Notes: a model not told the origin generated them from the letters alone. A stretch of 64,000 nucleotides of DNA from Palsa-506 sp963836355 (GCA_963836355.1 CAWIJO010000002.1:682001-746000), one strand, 5' to 3'; counted from the first letter of the stretch, positions 17,530-27,941 are shown. Program-made: numbers and translations.

Positions 17530-18651
17530 TCATGCCCGGCGCCTGCCGTGCCCGGGGCGGCCAGGCCGTCGCCCGCTGCGCTGCATCACCCGGGTCACCT
17601 CCGCGGCCAGCCGCTGGTCGGCGTCCCCGCGGCCCATTTCCGCAGCCGCCTCCGACATGGCCGCGACGAGTTCCGGGTCGAGCAGCACGGGCAGCAGGGT
17701 GTCGCGGATCCAGGCCGGCGTCAGGTCGTCGTCGGCCACGATGAGGCCGCCGCCTGCCTGCTCGATCGGCGCCGCGTTCAGCCGCTGCTCCCCATTGCCA
17801 TGCGGCAGTGGGACGTACACGGCAGGCAGCCCCACCGCGGTGAGCTCGGCGCAGGTCATCGCGCCACCGCGGACGAGCGCGAAATCCGCGGCGGCATAGG
17901 CCAGGTCCATCCGGTCGACGTAAGTCAGCGTCACGTAGGGCGCGTCAGGCGACGACGGGACGGGATCGATGTCCGCTCGCGGCCCGGCGATGTGCAGGAC
18001 CTGGACGGCGGCCGCCCTGATCGAGGCTGCCGCGCTGATTACCGCCTGGTTCAGCGACCTGGCGCCCTGCGAGCCGCCGGTCACCAGCAGCACCGGCAGG
18101 TCCGGGCGGAGGCCGAAATGCGCCCGCGCCTTGTCGCTGAGCGCGAGCCGGTCGAGGCCGGATATTTCGCGCCGGATCGGGATGCCGATAAAGGTGGCGT
18201 GGGCCAGCTTGGTGCCTGGCTGGCCGGTGAAGACATGCTTGGTCAGCCTGGCGCCGAGCCGGTTGGCCAGCCCGGGGCGGGAATTGGCCTCGTGCACCAC
18301 AATCGGGACGCCGCGGCGCCTGGCCGCCAGATAGGCGGGCGTCGCCACGTAGCCGCCGAAGCCGACGAGGACCTCGGCTCCGCACTGGTCGAGCGCGGCG
18401 GCGGCGGTCCCGATCGCGTCGGCGAGCCGGCCAGGCACCGAAAGCAGCTGCGGGGTGATGGATCGTGGCAGCGGGACGGCCGGGATCAGGGCGAGGTCGT
18501 AGCCGCGGTTCGGGATCAGCCTGGTCTCCAGGCCGCGCTCGGTGCCGAGGCAGGTGACGATGATCCGCTGATCGGCGCGCCGCAGCGCATCGGCAAGGGC
18601 CAGGGCCTCGATGTGACCGGCCGTGCCGCCGCCCGCGAGCATCACGCTCAT
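17530..18651 (-). CDS. murG: Undecaprenyldiphospho-muramoylpentapeptide N-acetylglucosaminyltransferase
   Basis: GT28 peripheral membrane enzyme that adds GlcNAc to lipid I to give lipid II. 373 residues: N-terminal GGGTAGHIEALALADAL (donor/lipid loop), VVHEANSRPGLANR, GGSQGARSLNQAV and a UDP-GlcNAc-binding C-domain with RGGAMTCAELTAVGLPAVYVP and HGNGEQRLNA. The second loop reads GFGGYVATPAYLAA. An ATG with GGAGGG upstream defines the start. Located between murC and ftsW as usual. Confidence 0.97.
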   Translation of the reverse strand: MSVMLAGGGTAGHIEALALADALRRADQRIIVTCLGTERGLETRLIPNRGYDLALIPAVPLPRSITPQLLSVPGRLADAIGTAAAALDQCGAEVLVGFGGYVATPAYLAARRRGVPIVVHEANSRPGLANRLGARLTKHVFTGQPGTKLAHATFIGIPIRREISGLDRLALSDKARAHFGLRPDLPVLLVTGGSQGARSLNQAVISAAASIRAAAVQVLHIAGPRADIDPVPSSPDAPYVTLTYVDRMDLAYAAADFALVRGGAMTCAELTAVGLPAVYVPLPHGNGEQRLNAAPIEQAGGGLIVADDDLTPAWIRDTLLPVLLDPELVAAMSEAAAEMGRGDADQRLAAEVTRVMQRSGRRPGRPGHGRRRA

Positions 18652-18723
18652 GCCAGCTTCCCTCCGCTCCTCGTGGCCGGCGCGCAGCCGCGGATGGCAG
18701 CACGCAGCCGGGCATGGCGGCGC

Positions 18724-20007
18724 TCAGTCGCGCCGGCAGGCCAGGCCCAGCCAGCTTAGGATGCGCCGCGGCACTCCGGGGCCAGCAGCGGCAATGGCCT
18801 GGCTGGCGCCGGGCTCCCGCTTGGCGAAGGACATCAGCATGCCGAGCGTCACCATGGTGACGATCAGCGACGACAGGCCGGCCGATACCAGCGGCAGCGG
18901 AACCCCGGTGATCGGCAGCAGGCCGATCACCGCGCCGATGTTGACCAGCGCCTGCATCACGATCCAGGCCGTCGCCGCCGACGCCGCGAGCCGCATGAAC
19001 GTGCCGGGGACCCGCCGCGCGATCCGCAGCCCGGCGTAAGCGAGGCCGCCGTAAAGCATGGACACGCACAGCGTGCCGATGAGGCCGAGTTCCTCGCCGA
19101 GGATCGCGAAGATGAAGTCCGTCTGCGCATTCGGCACCCAGCCCCATTTCTCCTTGCTGGCACCCAGCCCGACGCCGAACCAGCCGCCGGAGCCGAGCGC
19201 GAACTTCCCCTCGGTGGGCTGGTAGCTGGCCTGCAACGGCTGGGCATGCGGGTTCAGGAAGCCGGTTATCCGCTCCAGCCGGTAGGGGGCGACCATGATG
19301 AGAATGATCATGACGAAGCCCATCAGCGCGAGCATGCCCACGAACAGCCTGCCCGGCGTCCCGATCACCCAGAGCAGCGCCAGGAAGATGGTGAGCAGCA
19401 GAAAGGTCGTGCCCAGGTCGTCGCCGAGCATGACCAGCATGCACATGATGCCCGCGCCCGGCATCAGCGGGATCAGCAGCTGCCGCCATTCGGTCAGCTG
19501 GCCGAGTTTCTCCTTGCGGGCCAGCAGGTCTGCACCCCAGAGCACGAAGGCAAGCTTGGCGAACTCGGACGGCTGCAGCTGGAACGGGCCGAGCTGCACC
19601 CAGCGAGCCGCGCCGGCGGTCGGCACCCCGATCGTGATGGCGAGCAGCAGGCCGATCACCGATACCGCCATCAGCGGGTACGCGGCGGCACGGAAGATGG
19701 CCGGCGACGACCTGGCCGCCAGCCACATCAGCGGCAGCCCGATGGCCACCCCGAGTAGCTGCTTCTGGAATCCCGCGTACGGCGAGCCGCCGGTGTCCAG
19801 GGCGGCCGCCGACGAGGTGGACAGCACCATCACCAGGCCCAGCGCGAGCAGTAGCATGCTGATGCCGAGGACGAGGTAATAGGAGGTCAGCGGGCGGTCG
19901 AGCAGCCCGAGCCGGCCGGACAGCCTGCCCGCGGCACGCCCGGCCGGCCGGACCTGCGTCGCGTCGCCCGGCGGAAGCCTGGTCGCGGCGTCGGCCGGTG
20001 CGCTCAC
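18724..20007 (-). CDS. ftsW: SEDS peptidoglycan polymerase FtsW
   Basis: Integral-membrane septal glycosyltransferase that works with FtsI. About 427 residues and ten hydrophobic segments; SEDS motifs are QLQPSEFAKLAFVLW, GDDLGTTFLLL, NAQTDFIFAILGEELGLIG and NIGAVIGLLPITGVPLPLVS. The terminal motif reads LVSAGLSSL, slightly off the common FVSYGGSSL. The GTG start overlaps the murD stop (GTGA, 20004-20007). A polar N-terminal tail of about 40 residues precedes the first helix. Confidence 0.96.
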   Translation of the reverse strand: MSAPADAATRLPPGDATQVRPAGRAAGRLSGRLGLLDRPLTSYYLVLGISMLLLALGLVMVLSTSSAAALDTGGSPYAGFQKQLLGVAIGLPLMWLAARSSPAIFRAAAYPLMAVSVIGLLLAITIGVPTAGAARWVQLGPFQLQPSEFAKLAFVLWGADLLARKEKLGQLTEWRQLLIPLMPGAGIMCMLVMLGDDLGTTFLLLTIFLALLWVIGTPGRLFVGMLALMGFVMIILIMVAPYRLERITGFLNPHAQPLQASYQPTEGKFALGSGGWFGVGLGASKEKWGWVPNAQTDFIFAILGEELGLIGTLCVSMLYGGLAYAGLRIARRVPGTFMRLAASAATAWIVMQALVNIGAVIGLLPITGVPLPLVSAGLSSLIVTMVTLGMLMSFAKREPGASQAIAAAGPGVPRRILSWLGLACRRD

Positions 20008-21452
20008 GACAGCTCCGCCAGCCGCCTGACCGCCGCCGCGAACGCGTCGCCGCGGGCGGGATAGTCACGGAACATGTCGAATGACTGGGCCGCGGGCGCC
20101 AGCAGCACCGTGTCACCGGGCCCGGCCAGCCGCGCGGCCGCCTCCACCACGAGATCCATGGCTCCAGTGTCGGTGCCCGCGGCCTCAACAACCGGGACAT
20201 CCGGCGCGTGTCGCGCCAGCGCTCCCCGGATCCTGGCCCGGTCGGCGCCGAGCAGCACCACCGCGCGCAGCCGCGGCGCGGCGGCGCAGACCAGCTCGTC
20301 AACGTCCTCGTCTGCGCCCTTGAACAGGCCGCCGGCGACCCAGACCACGGACCGGTAGGCGGCCAGCGACGCCGCAGCGGCGTGCGGGTTGGTCGCCTTG
20401 GAATCGTCGATGTAGTCCACCTCCCCGACCCGGGCGACCAGGCTGATCCGGTGCGGCTCCGGCCGGAACGCCGCGAGGCCGCCGGCTACCGCGCCCGGCG
20501 GCACGCCGTACGCGCGGGCCAGCGACGCCGCGGCGAGCGCGTCAGCGACGTTGTGCGGCGCGGCCGGCTGCACGTCGCTGACGGCGGCAAGCCGCACGCC
20601 ATCGCCGCCGCCGAATGCCCGGTCGACCAGGTACTCATCGCAGATGCCGACCTCGCCGGAGCGAGGGACATTCATTTGAAACGCGACAAGTCCCGCGGGC
20701 TCGGCGGCCATAGCGGCGAGCTCTCCGGACCGCGGGTCATCGGCGTTGTACACGGCGATCGTGCCCGGCGCGTAGATCCGGCCCTTGTCGCGCGCGTACG
20801 AGCCGATATCCCCGTGCCAGTCGAGATGATGCGCGGCTACGTTGAGCACGACCGCGGCGAACGGGCGCAGCGTCGCGCTCCAGTGCAGCTGGAAGCTGGA
20901 CAACTCAACGGCGATCACCGGGTATGGATCCGGATCCGTCACCGCCGCTACTACAGATGTCCCGACATTGCCCGCGGCAACGCTGCGCTGCCCGGCCGCG
21001 GCGAGCATAGCGGCGAGCATCCGGACCGTGGTGGTCTTGCCGTTCGTGCCAGTGACGGCCAGCCACTGCTGCCTGGAGCCGCCCGGCAGTTCCGGCCGGA
21101 TCCGCCAGGCAAGCTCGACATCGCCAATCACCGGCACCCCGGTGGCCGCGGCGGCGGCCAGCAGCGGCGCGTCGGGCCGCCAGCCGGGCGAGGTCACGAC
21201 GAGGTCGGTGCCGTCTGGCAAGGTCTCGGCCGGGCCGCCCGGGCCGTCGCCGAGCAGGACGGTCACGCCCGCGTCGGCGAGTTCCCTGGCCAGCTCGCGG
21301 CGCGCCGCGTCAGTCCGCGAGTCGACCGCGGTGACCCGCGCGCCGAGCTCTGCCAGCACGCGGGCGGCGGGCAGGCCGGACACGCCGAGTCCGGCCACGC
21401 ACACGCTGAGCCCGGAGAATTCACCGGCTGGGCGCCTCATCTGTGCATCCAC
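20004..21452 (-). CDS. murD: UDP-N-acetylmuramoylalanine-D-glutamate ligase
   Basis: Adds D-Glu to UDP-MurNAc-L-Ala in the cytoplasm. 482 residues: N-terminal VCVAGLGVSGLPAARVL, ATP loop AVTGTNGKTTTVRML, ELSSFQLHWS, NVAAHHLDWHG, the C-terminal DDSKATNPHAA and LLAPAAQSFDMFRDYPARG. Typical length. Coupled to ftsW by a GTGA overlap; 161 bases separate it from mraY with no evident signal. Confidence 0.97.
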   Translation of the reverse strand: MDAQMRRPAGEFSGLSVCVAGLGVSGLPAARVLAELGARVTAVDSRTDAARRELARELADAGVTVLLGDGPGGPAETLPDGTDLVVTSPGWRPDAPLLAAAAATGVPVIGDVELAWRIRPELPGGSRQQWLAVTGTNGKTTTVRMLAAMLAAAGQRSVAAGNVGTSVVAAVTDPDPYPVIAVELSSFQLHWSATLRPFAAVVLNVAAHHLDWHGDIGSYARDKGRIYAPGTIAVYNADDPRSGELAAMAAEPAGLVAFQMNVPRSGEVGICDEYLVDRAFGGGDGVRLAAVSDVQPAAPHNVADALAAASLARAYGVPPGAVAGGLAAFRPEPHRISLVARVGEVDYIDDSKATNPHAAAASLAAYRSVVWVAGGLFKGADEDVDELVCAAAPRLRAVVLLGADRARIRGALARHAPDVPVVEAAGTDTGAMDLVVEAAARLAGPGDTVLLAPAAQSFDMFRDYPARGDAFAAAVRRLAELS

Positions 21453-21613
21453 TCCCGAAACTCGCCAGGCCTAGCCGACCGATGCGTCTGACCTTTCCAT
21501 ATCCGGGCTCGATCGGCGCAGCACCTCGCGGCGCGTGTCCGGAAATCCGGCGCCGTCGCCCGCTTCGGGGCCGTCGGCGGCCCGGACCAGGCCGGGCTGG
21601 CAGTCCGGCCCGC

Positions 21614-22669
21614 TTAGCCGGGCAGCCACTCGACGTAGAAGATTCCGAGGCCGAGCGCGATGAACAGGCCGGAGATCAGCCAGAACCTGATCACGATGGT
21701 GGTCTCGGCCCAGCCGATCAGCTCGAAATGATGCTGCAGGGGTGCCATCCGGAACACCCGTTTACCGGTCGTCTTGAACGAGCCGACCTGGACGATGACC
21801 GACAGCGCGATAACCACGAAGAGGCCGCCGAGTATCCCGAGCAGCAGCTGGGTCTTGGTGGTCACGGCGAGGCCGGCCAGCACGCCGCCGAGCGCGAGTG
21901 AGCCGGTGTCACCCATGAAGATCTGGGCCGGCGGGGCATTCCACCACAGGAAGCCGAAGCAGGCGCCAAGCACCGCGGCGGCGACCACGGCCAGGTCGAG
22001 CGGATCGCGAACCGCGTAGCAATGCGGCGCGAGTGCGACAGTGCAGTCATTGCGCAGCTGCCAGTTGGCGATCAGCACGTACGCCGCAAGTACCAGGGTC
22101 GCTGATCCGGTGGCCAGCCCGTCCAGCCCATCGGTGAGATTCACCGCATTCGACGTGCCAGCGATCATGAACATGATCCACAGGACGAAGGGCGCCACTC
22201 CGATAGACGGCCCGAAGTCGCGCAGGAAGGACAGGTGGGCATCCGCAGGGGTGAGGTCGTAGCCATCGGCGTAACGCAGCACGAGCAGCGCGAACACGGC
22301 GCCCACCACCGCCTGGCCGGCCAGCTTGGCGCCGCTGCGCAGCCCGAGGCTGGTCTGCTTGTAAATCTTGATGAAATCATCGATAAAGCCGACGAAACCG
22401 AGACCGGTCATCAGCATCAGGACCAGCAGGCCCGACGCTGACATCGGGTCATTCGTCGTCTCATGGCCGACGAAATAGCCGATCAGCGAGGCAATCACGA
22501 TGACGGTGCCGCCCATCGTGGGCGTGCCGCGCTTGGTCGCATGCGCGGCCGGGCCCTCTTCCCTGATCAGCTGACCATAGCCGCGCCTGGTGAAAATCCT
22601 GATGGCCAGCGGGGTACCGAACAGCGCGAGGATCAGCGAGACGCCTGCCGTGACGAGGATGGTCTTCAC
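21614..22669 (-). CDS. mraY: Phospho-N-acetylmuramoyl-pentapeptide transferase
   Basis: Membrane enzyme that transfers phospho-MurNAc-pentapeptide to undecaprenyl phosphate, giving lipid I. 351 residues with about ten hydrophobic segments. Catalytic motifs visible: GFIDDFIKIYKQTSLGL, NAVNLTDGLDGLATG, PPAQIFMGDTGSLALGG and the terminal MAPLQHHFELIGWAE. GTG start overlapping the murF stop (22666-22669). Confidence 0.97.
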   Translation of the reverse strand: MKTILVTAGVSLILALFGTPLAIRIFTRRGYGQLIREEGPAAHATKRGTPTMGGTVIVIASLIGYFVGHETTNDPMSASGLLVLMLMTGLGFVGFIDDFIKIYKQTSLGLRSGAKLAGQAVVGAVFALLVLRYADGYDLTPADAHLSFLRDFGPSIGVAPFVLWIMFMIAGTSNAVNLTDGLDGLATGSATLVLAAYVLIANWQLRNDCTVALAPHCYAVRDPLDLAVVAAAVLGACFGFLWWNAPPAQIFMGDTGSLALGGVLAGLAVTTKTQLLLGILGGLFVVIALSVIVQVGSFKTTGKRVFRMAPLQHHFELIGWAETTIVIRFWLISGLFIALGLGIFYVEWLPG

Positions 22670-24111
22670 TGCGGCGGCTCCTTCGCCGCGCTCGGCGGCT
22701 CTCCGCTCAGTGGCCGTTCCCCGGTCAGTGGCCGTTCCCCGGTCAGGGCGAGCGCGACACTCTCCAGCCCGGTCGTGCGGGACGCCTTCACCAGCACCAC
22801 GTCGCCGCGTTCCAGCCGCTTGCCGAGCGCCTCGACGGCCGCGGCCGCGTCGGGCACCGATACCAGCTCGCCCTGCCAGGACGGCACTGCCCTGGCACCC
22901 GCCAGGATCGGCGCGGCGGCATCGCCCACCACGATCAGCCCGGCCAGGCCGGCCTCCGCCGCGAGCTGGCCGGCCTGCTCGTGGAATTCCCGGGCTCGGC
23001 CGCCCAGCTCGGTCATGTAGCCGAGCACGGCGAAAGCCCGGCGGCTGCGCGCCAGCACTGCCAGGGTGCCCAGCGCCGCCCGCATCGCCTCCGGGTTGGC
23101 GTTGTACGCGTCGTTGATCACAGTGACGCCGTCCGGCCGCTCGGTGAACTCCATCCGCCAGCGGCTGCGCGCCACGGCCGCGGACAGTCCGGCAGCGATC
23201 GCGGTCACGCTCATGCCCAGCTGGCCGGCCAGCGCGGCGGCGGCCAGCGCGTTGCTGACATTTTGCTCGCCGTGCAGCCGGAGCGCCACCGGCGCCGAGC
23301 CATCGCTCATTACGAGCGTGAACCGGGCCCGGCCATCCTGGTCCGCCGTGACGTTCTCCGCCCGGACCGCCGCCGCGCTATCGCGGCCGAACGTCACCAC
23401 CCGCGCGGCAGTGCCGGCGGCCATCGCCAGCACCCGCGGGTCGTCGGCATTCAGCAGGGCCACGCCGTCCAGGGGCAGCGCCGCCGGAAGCTCCGCCTTC
23501 GCCCGTGCCACGTCATCAATGCTGCCGAACTCGCCGGCGTGCGCATGTCCGACGCAGAGCACCACGCCGAGCCGCGGCGGTGCCACCTCGCAGAGCCTGG
23601 CTATGTGGCCGGGCCCCCGCGCGGACAGCTCGGTGATCAGGTAACGGGTGTGCTCGGTAGCGCGCAGCACGGTGAGCGGCAGGCCGATGTCGTTGTTGTA
23701 CGAGTTGTGCGGCGAGATCGTCGGCCCGAGCGTCTCGACCAGCTGTGCCGCCAGGTCCTTGGTAGTGGTCTTGCCCGCGGAACCGGTGATGCCCGCGATG
23801 ACGCAGCCGGGGATCCGGTCAGCCACCGCCCTGGCGAGCCTGGCCAGGGCGGCAGCGACATCGGGAACGATCAGCGCGGGAACGCCGACGGGACGGGTAG
23901 CAACCGCGACGACGGCCCCGGCCGCCGCCGCGGCCGGCGCGAAGTCATGACCATCTGCCCGGATCCCCGGCAGCGCGGCGAACAGGCAGCCGGGCAAGGC
24001 CTGGCGCGAGTCAGCGACCACCGGGCCGGTGACGGCAGCCGCCGGATCGGCGATCAGGTCGCTGGCGGCACCGGTGAGGTCGGCAATCTGTCCGACCGAC
24101 AGCGGGATCAC
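22666..24111 (-). CDS. murF: UDP-MurNAc-tripeptide-D-alanyl-D-alanine ligase
   Basis: Adds D-Ala-D-Ala to the precursor tripeptide. 481 residues with ATP loop AGITGSAGKTTTKDLAAQLV, the SYNNDIGLPLTVL block, a central ATPase with VLCVGHAHAGEFG, and the NDAYNANPEAMRAAL motif of the C-terminal domain. The C-terminus carries a short duplicated GERPLTGERPLSGE tail beyond the conserved fold. GTG start overlaps the murE stop (24108-24111); the stop overlaps mraY. Confidence 0.96.
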   Translation of the reverse strand: MIPLSVGQIADLTGAASDLIADPAAAVTGPVVADSRQALPGCLFAALPGIRADGHDFAPAAAAAGAVVAVATRPVGVPALIVPDVAAALARLARAVADRIPGCVIAGITGSAGKTTTKDLAAQLVETLGPTISPHNSYNNDIGLPLTVLRATEHTRYLITELSARGPGHIARLCEVAPPRLGVVLCVGHAHAGEFGSIDDVARAKAELPAALPLDGVALLNADDPRVLAMAAGTAARVVTFGRDSAAAVRAENVTADQDGRARFTLVMSDGSAPVALRLHGEQNVSNALAAAALAGQLGMSVTAIAAGLSAAVARSRWRMEFTERPDGVTVINDAYNANPEAMRAALGTLAVLARSRRAFAVLGYMTELGGRAREFHEQAGQLAAEAGLAGLIVVGDAAAPILAGARAVPSWQGELVSVPDAAAAVEALGKRLERGDVVLVKASRTTGLESVALALTGERPLTGERPLSGEPPSAAKEPPQ

Positions 24112-25739
24112 TTTTCCTCCGGATCGGCTGGCTGGACGCGGGCGGCACGGCTGCCGCCGGTCACCGGGCTGGCCGCCAGATGGCGCGTCAGCGCCTCGGC
24201 CGCTACCGCACGGTCATCGAACGGGATCACCGAACCGCCTGCATACTGGCCTTTCTCATGCCCCTTGCCCGCGACAAGCACGACGTCTCCTTTGCCAGCC
24301 CGCTCGATGGCGAGACTGATCGCGGCGGCGCGATCCGGCTCGATGATCACGTGTGCCCGGTCCTGCGCCGGGACCGAGAGCGTGCCATCGAGCATCTCGG
24401 CAAGTATGGCGAGCGGGTCCTCCGAGCGCGGGTTATCGCTCGTGAAGATCGCTGTTTCCGCGAGGCTGGCCGCTGCGGCGCCCATCAGCGGGCGCTTTGC
24501 CCGGTCCCGGTCACCGCCGCAGCCGAGCACGATGGCGAGGCTGCCGAGAGTGACAGGGCGCAGGGCCCGCAGCACCGCCTCCACCGCGCCCGGCTTGTGC
24601 GAGTAATCGACGAGCACGGTGAAGTCCTGGCCGGCCTCGACCCGCTCCAGGCGGCCCGGGACTCCCGGGCAGGCGGCGACCCCGGCCACCGCATCCGCCA
24701 GGCCGGCGCCTGCCTCGACGAGCGCGACGATGGCCGCCAGCGCGTTAGCGACATTGAACGGCCCCGGCAGCGTCACCGACGCGTCGGCTTCGACGCCGCC
24801 GGGACCGATCACCCGGAACGTGCTCCCGTCCGCGCCGGCCCGGACATCTTCGGCATGCCAGTCAGCGGCCGGGTTCCCCGCGGCGGAGAACGTGGTCATT
24901 GGTATCTGCGCGGTGCCGGCAAGCAGCCGCCCGCGGGGATCGTCGATGTTCACCACGCCGGCCCGGGCATAGCCGGGCGTGAAAAGGGCGGCCTTAGTGG
25001 CGAAGTAGTCGTCCATGCTGGCATGGAAGTCGAGGTGGTCCTGCGACAGGTTAGTGAATACGGCCACCTGGTAAGAGGTGCCAGCGACCCGCCCGAGCGC
25101 CAGGGCATGGCTGGACACTTCCATCGCTGCCGCAGTGACTCCGCGCTCTGCCATCAGCGCGAGCAGCGCCTGCAGATCGGTCGCCTCCGGGGTGGTGAGC
25201 TCGCTGGCGGCGACGACGCCGGCCACCCGGGTCTCGATGCCGCCGACCAGGCCGGTCCGGTGGCCAGACATCCGCAGCCCCGACTCGATCAGGTAGGTCG
25301 TAGTCGTCTTGCCGCTGGTGCCGGTAACGCCGATCAACTGCAGCAGCGCCGACGGGCTCCGGTAAATCCAGGCCGCCACCGCGCCCAGCCGCGACCGCGG
25401 GTCGGTCACCACGAACACGGGCAGGCCGCAGCCCACGGCCAGATCCCGTCCGCCCGGGTCGGTGAGCACGGCGACGGCACCGGCACGGGCCGCCTGCACG
25501 CAAAAGCGCGCACCATGCTGGCGGCTGCCCGGCAGCGCGGCGTACAGGTCGCCGGGCAGCACCTGCCGCGAGTCGTGCGTGATCCCGGACACCATGGCGG
25601 ACTCGTCGGAGCCAGCGCCAGGGCCGGCGATCAGGCCGGGGCCACCGCCAGGCCCGGCCGCCGCCTTCAGCCCGAGCAGCACCGCGAGTTCCGCGAGCGG
25701 GCGCGCGGGCAGATGGGCTGGACGCAGAGCCGCTGGCAC
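24108..25739 (-). CDS. murE: UDP-MurNAc-L-alanyl-D-glutamate-diaminopimelate ligase
   Basis: Adds diaminopimelate at position 3 of the stem peptide. 543 residues, slightly long owing to a Gly/Pro-rich insert near residues 25-45 and a C-terminal extension. ATP loop GVTGTSGKTTTTYLIE; THDSRQVLPGDLYAALPG; SHALALGR; the amino-acid specificity motif TSDNPRSEDPLAI (DNPR), which marks DAP rather than lysine; AGKGHEKGQ near the end. meso- versus LL-DAP cannot be told. It lies 19 bases after ftsI. Confidence 0.97.
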   Translation of the reverse strand: MPAALRPAHLPARPLAELAVLLGLKAAAGPGGGPGLIAGPGAGSDESAMVSGITHDSRQVLPGDLYAALPGSRQHGARFCVQAARAGAVAVLTDPGGRDLAVGCGLPVFVVTDPRSRLGAVAAWIYRSPSALLQLIGVTGTSGKTTTTYLIESGLRMSGHRTGLVGGIETRVAGVVAASELTTPEATDLQALLALMAERGVTAAAMEVSSHALALGRVAGTSYQVAVFTNLSQDHLDFHASMDDYFATKAALFTPGYARAGVVNIDDPRGRLLAGTAQIPMTTFSAAGNPAADWHAEDVRAGADGSTFRVIGPGGVEADASVTLPGPFNVANALAAIVALVEAGAGLADAVAGVAACPGVPGRLERVEAGQDFTVLVDYSHKPGAVEAVLRALRPVTLGSLAIVLGCGGDRDRAKRPLMGAAAASLAETAIFTSDNPRSEDPLAILAEMLDGTLSVPAQDRAHVIIEPDRAAAISLAIERAGKGDVVLVAGKGHEKGQYAGGSVIPFDDRAVAAEALTRHLAASPVTGGSRAARVQPADPEEK

Positions 25740-25758
25740 GCGCAGAGATTACCGCCGA

Positions 25759-27941
25759 TCACGGCGCGGTGAGCCGCACCTTCGGTGGCTTGCCCCCATC
25801 CGGGGGAATCTTCATGGTCTGCAAGGCGAATTTCATCACCTGGTTGAACACCGGCCCGGCCACCGCATCGCCGAAATAACTGCTGCTCTTCGGGTCCTGG
25901 ACGTGCACGGCCACCACGAGCTGCGGGTGGCCGGCCGGGGCGATCCCGATGTAGCTGGCCCCGTACTTGCACAGGCAGTGCTTCTTCGGGTCGAAGACCT
26001 GCGCAGTCCCGGTCTTGGCCGCGACCGAGTATCCGGCGATGACTCCCCACGGCTCGGCGCCGGCGACGTCGATCGCCGGCACCTGCTGAAGTATGCGCAT
26101 CAGCTGATGGGCGGTCTTCGGCCTCAGCACCCTGATCCGCCGCGGGCTGGCGGCTGGCACGAACTTTCCGCCGGGACCGGTCGTGCCGGCCACGATCGAC
26201 GGCTGGACCCGCACCCCCTTGTTGGCGATGGTCGCGTACACGCTTGCCATCTGCACGGCATTGACCGCGACGCCCTGCCCGAACGAGAGCGTGGACCGAG
26301 TGTCGCCGGACCATTTCGACGGCACCGGCAACAGGCCGGAGGTCTGGCCGGGAAGATTAAGGCCGGTCGGCGATCCGATGCCGAACTTCCTGAAGTACCG
26401 GTACTGGGTGCTCGGGCTGACGTGCTGCACCACCTGGACCATCCCGATGTTGCTTGAGTTCGCCAGGATCCCGGCAACGGTGTAGTGCAGCCCGGCCGGA
26501 TGCGATTCGGCGTCGTGGAACGGGAAGCCGTCGACCATGATCTGGTTCGGGATCGGGTAGGCGCTCATCGGGGTCTGGTCGCCACGTTCGAGCGCGGCCG
26601 CGACCGTGATGGTCTTGGCCGTGCTGCCCGGCTCGAACACGTCAGACACCGGGATATCTCGGGTCGACGCCACGTTGCGGGGGGCGGCCGGGTTGAATGT
26701 CGGCCACTGGGCCATCGCCAGGATCTTCCCGGTCCGCGGCTGCATGATCACCACGGAGCAGCTTTGCGCGCGGGTCAGCCTGACCCGCTGTGCGCACGCC
26801 CGCTCCGCCTCCCATTGCAGGTCCGACTGGATGGTTAGCCGCAGGTTCCCGGCCGGCACCCGCGGGTCGACCCTGTCCTGGGTGAGCGGGATGGGCTGGC
26901 CCTGCGAGCCGGTTTCGACCCGCTCGGTCCCGTCCTTGCCTGCCAGCAGCGAGTTGAATGTGTACTCCAGCCCGGCCTCGCCGCGCAGGTCGCCCGCCGC
27001 GGTCACCACGTTGGTGAAGCCGAGGATGTTGGCCGCGAGGTCGCCGTTGGGATAGGCGCGGGCATAGCTCGCCCGCTCGGCGATCCCTGGCAGGCCCTTC
27101 GCCGTGTCCCCGGGCAGGCTGAGCTTGCTGATCTGATCGCCGGTGGCCGCGGAGACGCTCTTCTTGAGCACCGTGTACTGCGGCGAGCTCGGATTGTCAA
27201 TCAGCGATTCGATCCGGTCTGGCGGCATCCGCAGCGGGCCTGCCAGCGCGGCGGCGACGGCCGCCCGCTTGGCCGGAGGAATCAGCGCCGGGTCCGCGAA
27301 CACCAGGTCAGTCTGCACCGTGAGGGCCAGCGCCTTGCCGTCGCTGGACGTGATGGTGCCGCGGACGGCCGGGATCAAGATCGTCTTCAGCCGCTGATGC
27401 TGCGCCATGTTCCGGTAGGTGGTCCAGTCCAGGCCCTGCAACTGCACGAGCCGCCGGCGAAGAGCGTCAGGACGATGATGATGCACGCGAACGCGGCGTT
27501 CAGCCGCAGGCCGGGGCTGCCGCGGCGCAAGACCGGCCGGAAGGATGCGGTCGGCGGCAGGCCGCCGCGGCCCGACGTCCGCGTCCGGCGGCCACGATCG
27601 CCCGCCCGGCCCGGCGCGACGGCCGACCGCGCGCCAGGCCGCCGGGCGTTCCGGCCGCTGGCGTCCTGCGGGCCAGCGCCCCGCGCACCGGGGCCAGGCG
27701 TGCTGGGCCCCTGCAGGCCCGCCGCGCGCCCGGCGCCATCTTGCCGTCGCCCGCCATCGGCCCGTCGCGCACCGTCGGCGCGCCTGCTGCCGTCCGGCCG
27801 CCTGGCGGTCTCCCGGCCAGGGCGGCCGGCGCCAGGCCCTGGCGGCCGGGCCGGGCTCCGCGGGCCGCTCGCCGGGCCCGGCCGGCGGGCGGCCCGCGGG
27901 CGCCCGTCGGCCTGGCCGCGGTCCCGGTCGCCGTCTGTCAC
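25759..27941 (-). CDS. ftsI: Septal transpeptidase FtsI/PBP3, frame broken once near 27451
   Basis: Class B penicillin-binding protein that cross-links septal peptidoglycan. The N-terminal frame starts at GTG 27941 (GTGA overlap with ftsL) and encodes about 145 disordered Arg/Pro/Gly-rich residues plus the membrane helix LNAAFACIIIVLTLFAG. The sequence then continues one frame over from RLVQLQGLDWTTYRNM to the stop at 25759. One base is missing at 27451-27457, where GCCGGCGGC would need to be GCCGGCCGGC. The transpeptidase domain is complete: SxxK in EPGSTAKTI, SSN in ILANSSNIGM, KTG in AAKTGTAQV. An in-frame ATG at 27486 would give a protein lacking the membrane anchor, so I regard the split as an error or a shift, not a real start. 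Confidence 0.9.

Noticed and set aside
17945..20302. Minus-strand frame of 785 codons across murG, ftsW and murD
   Set aside because: It crosses three well-supported genes in another phase; Arg/Ala/Pro-rich with no domain.
25759..27486. ftsI starting at the internal ATG 27486
   Set aside because: It would lack the membrane helix found in the adjacent frame, and the GTGA overlap with ftsL supports the upstream start plus a frame correction.
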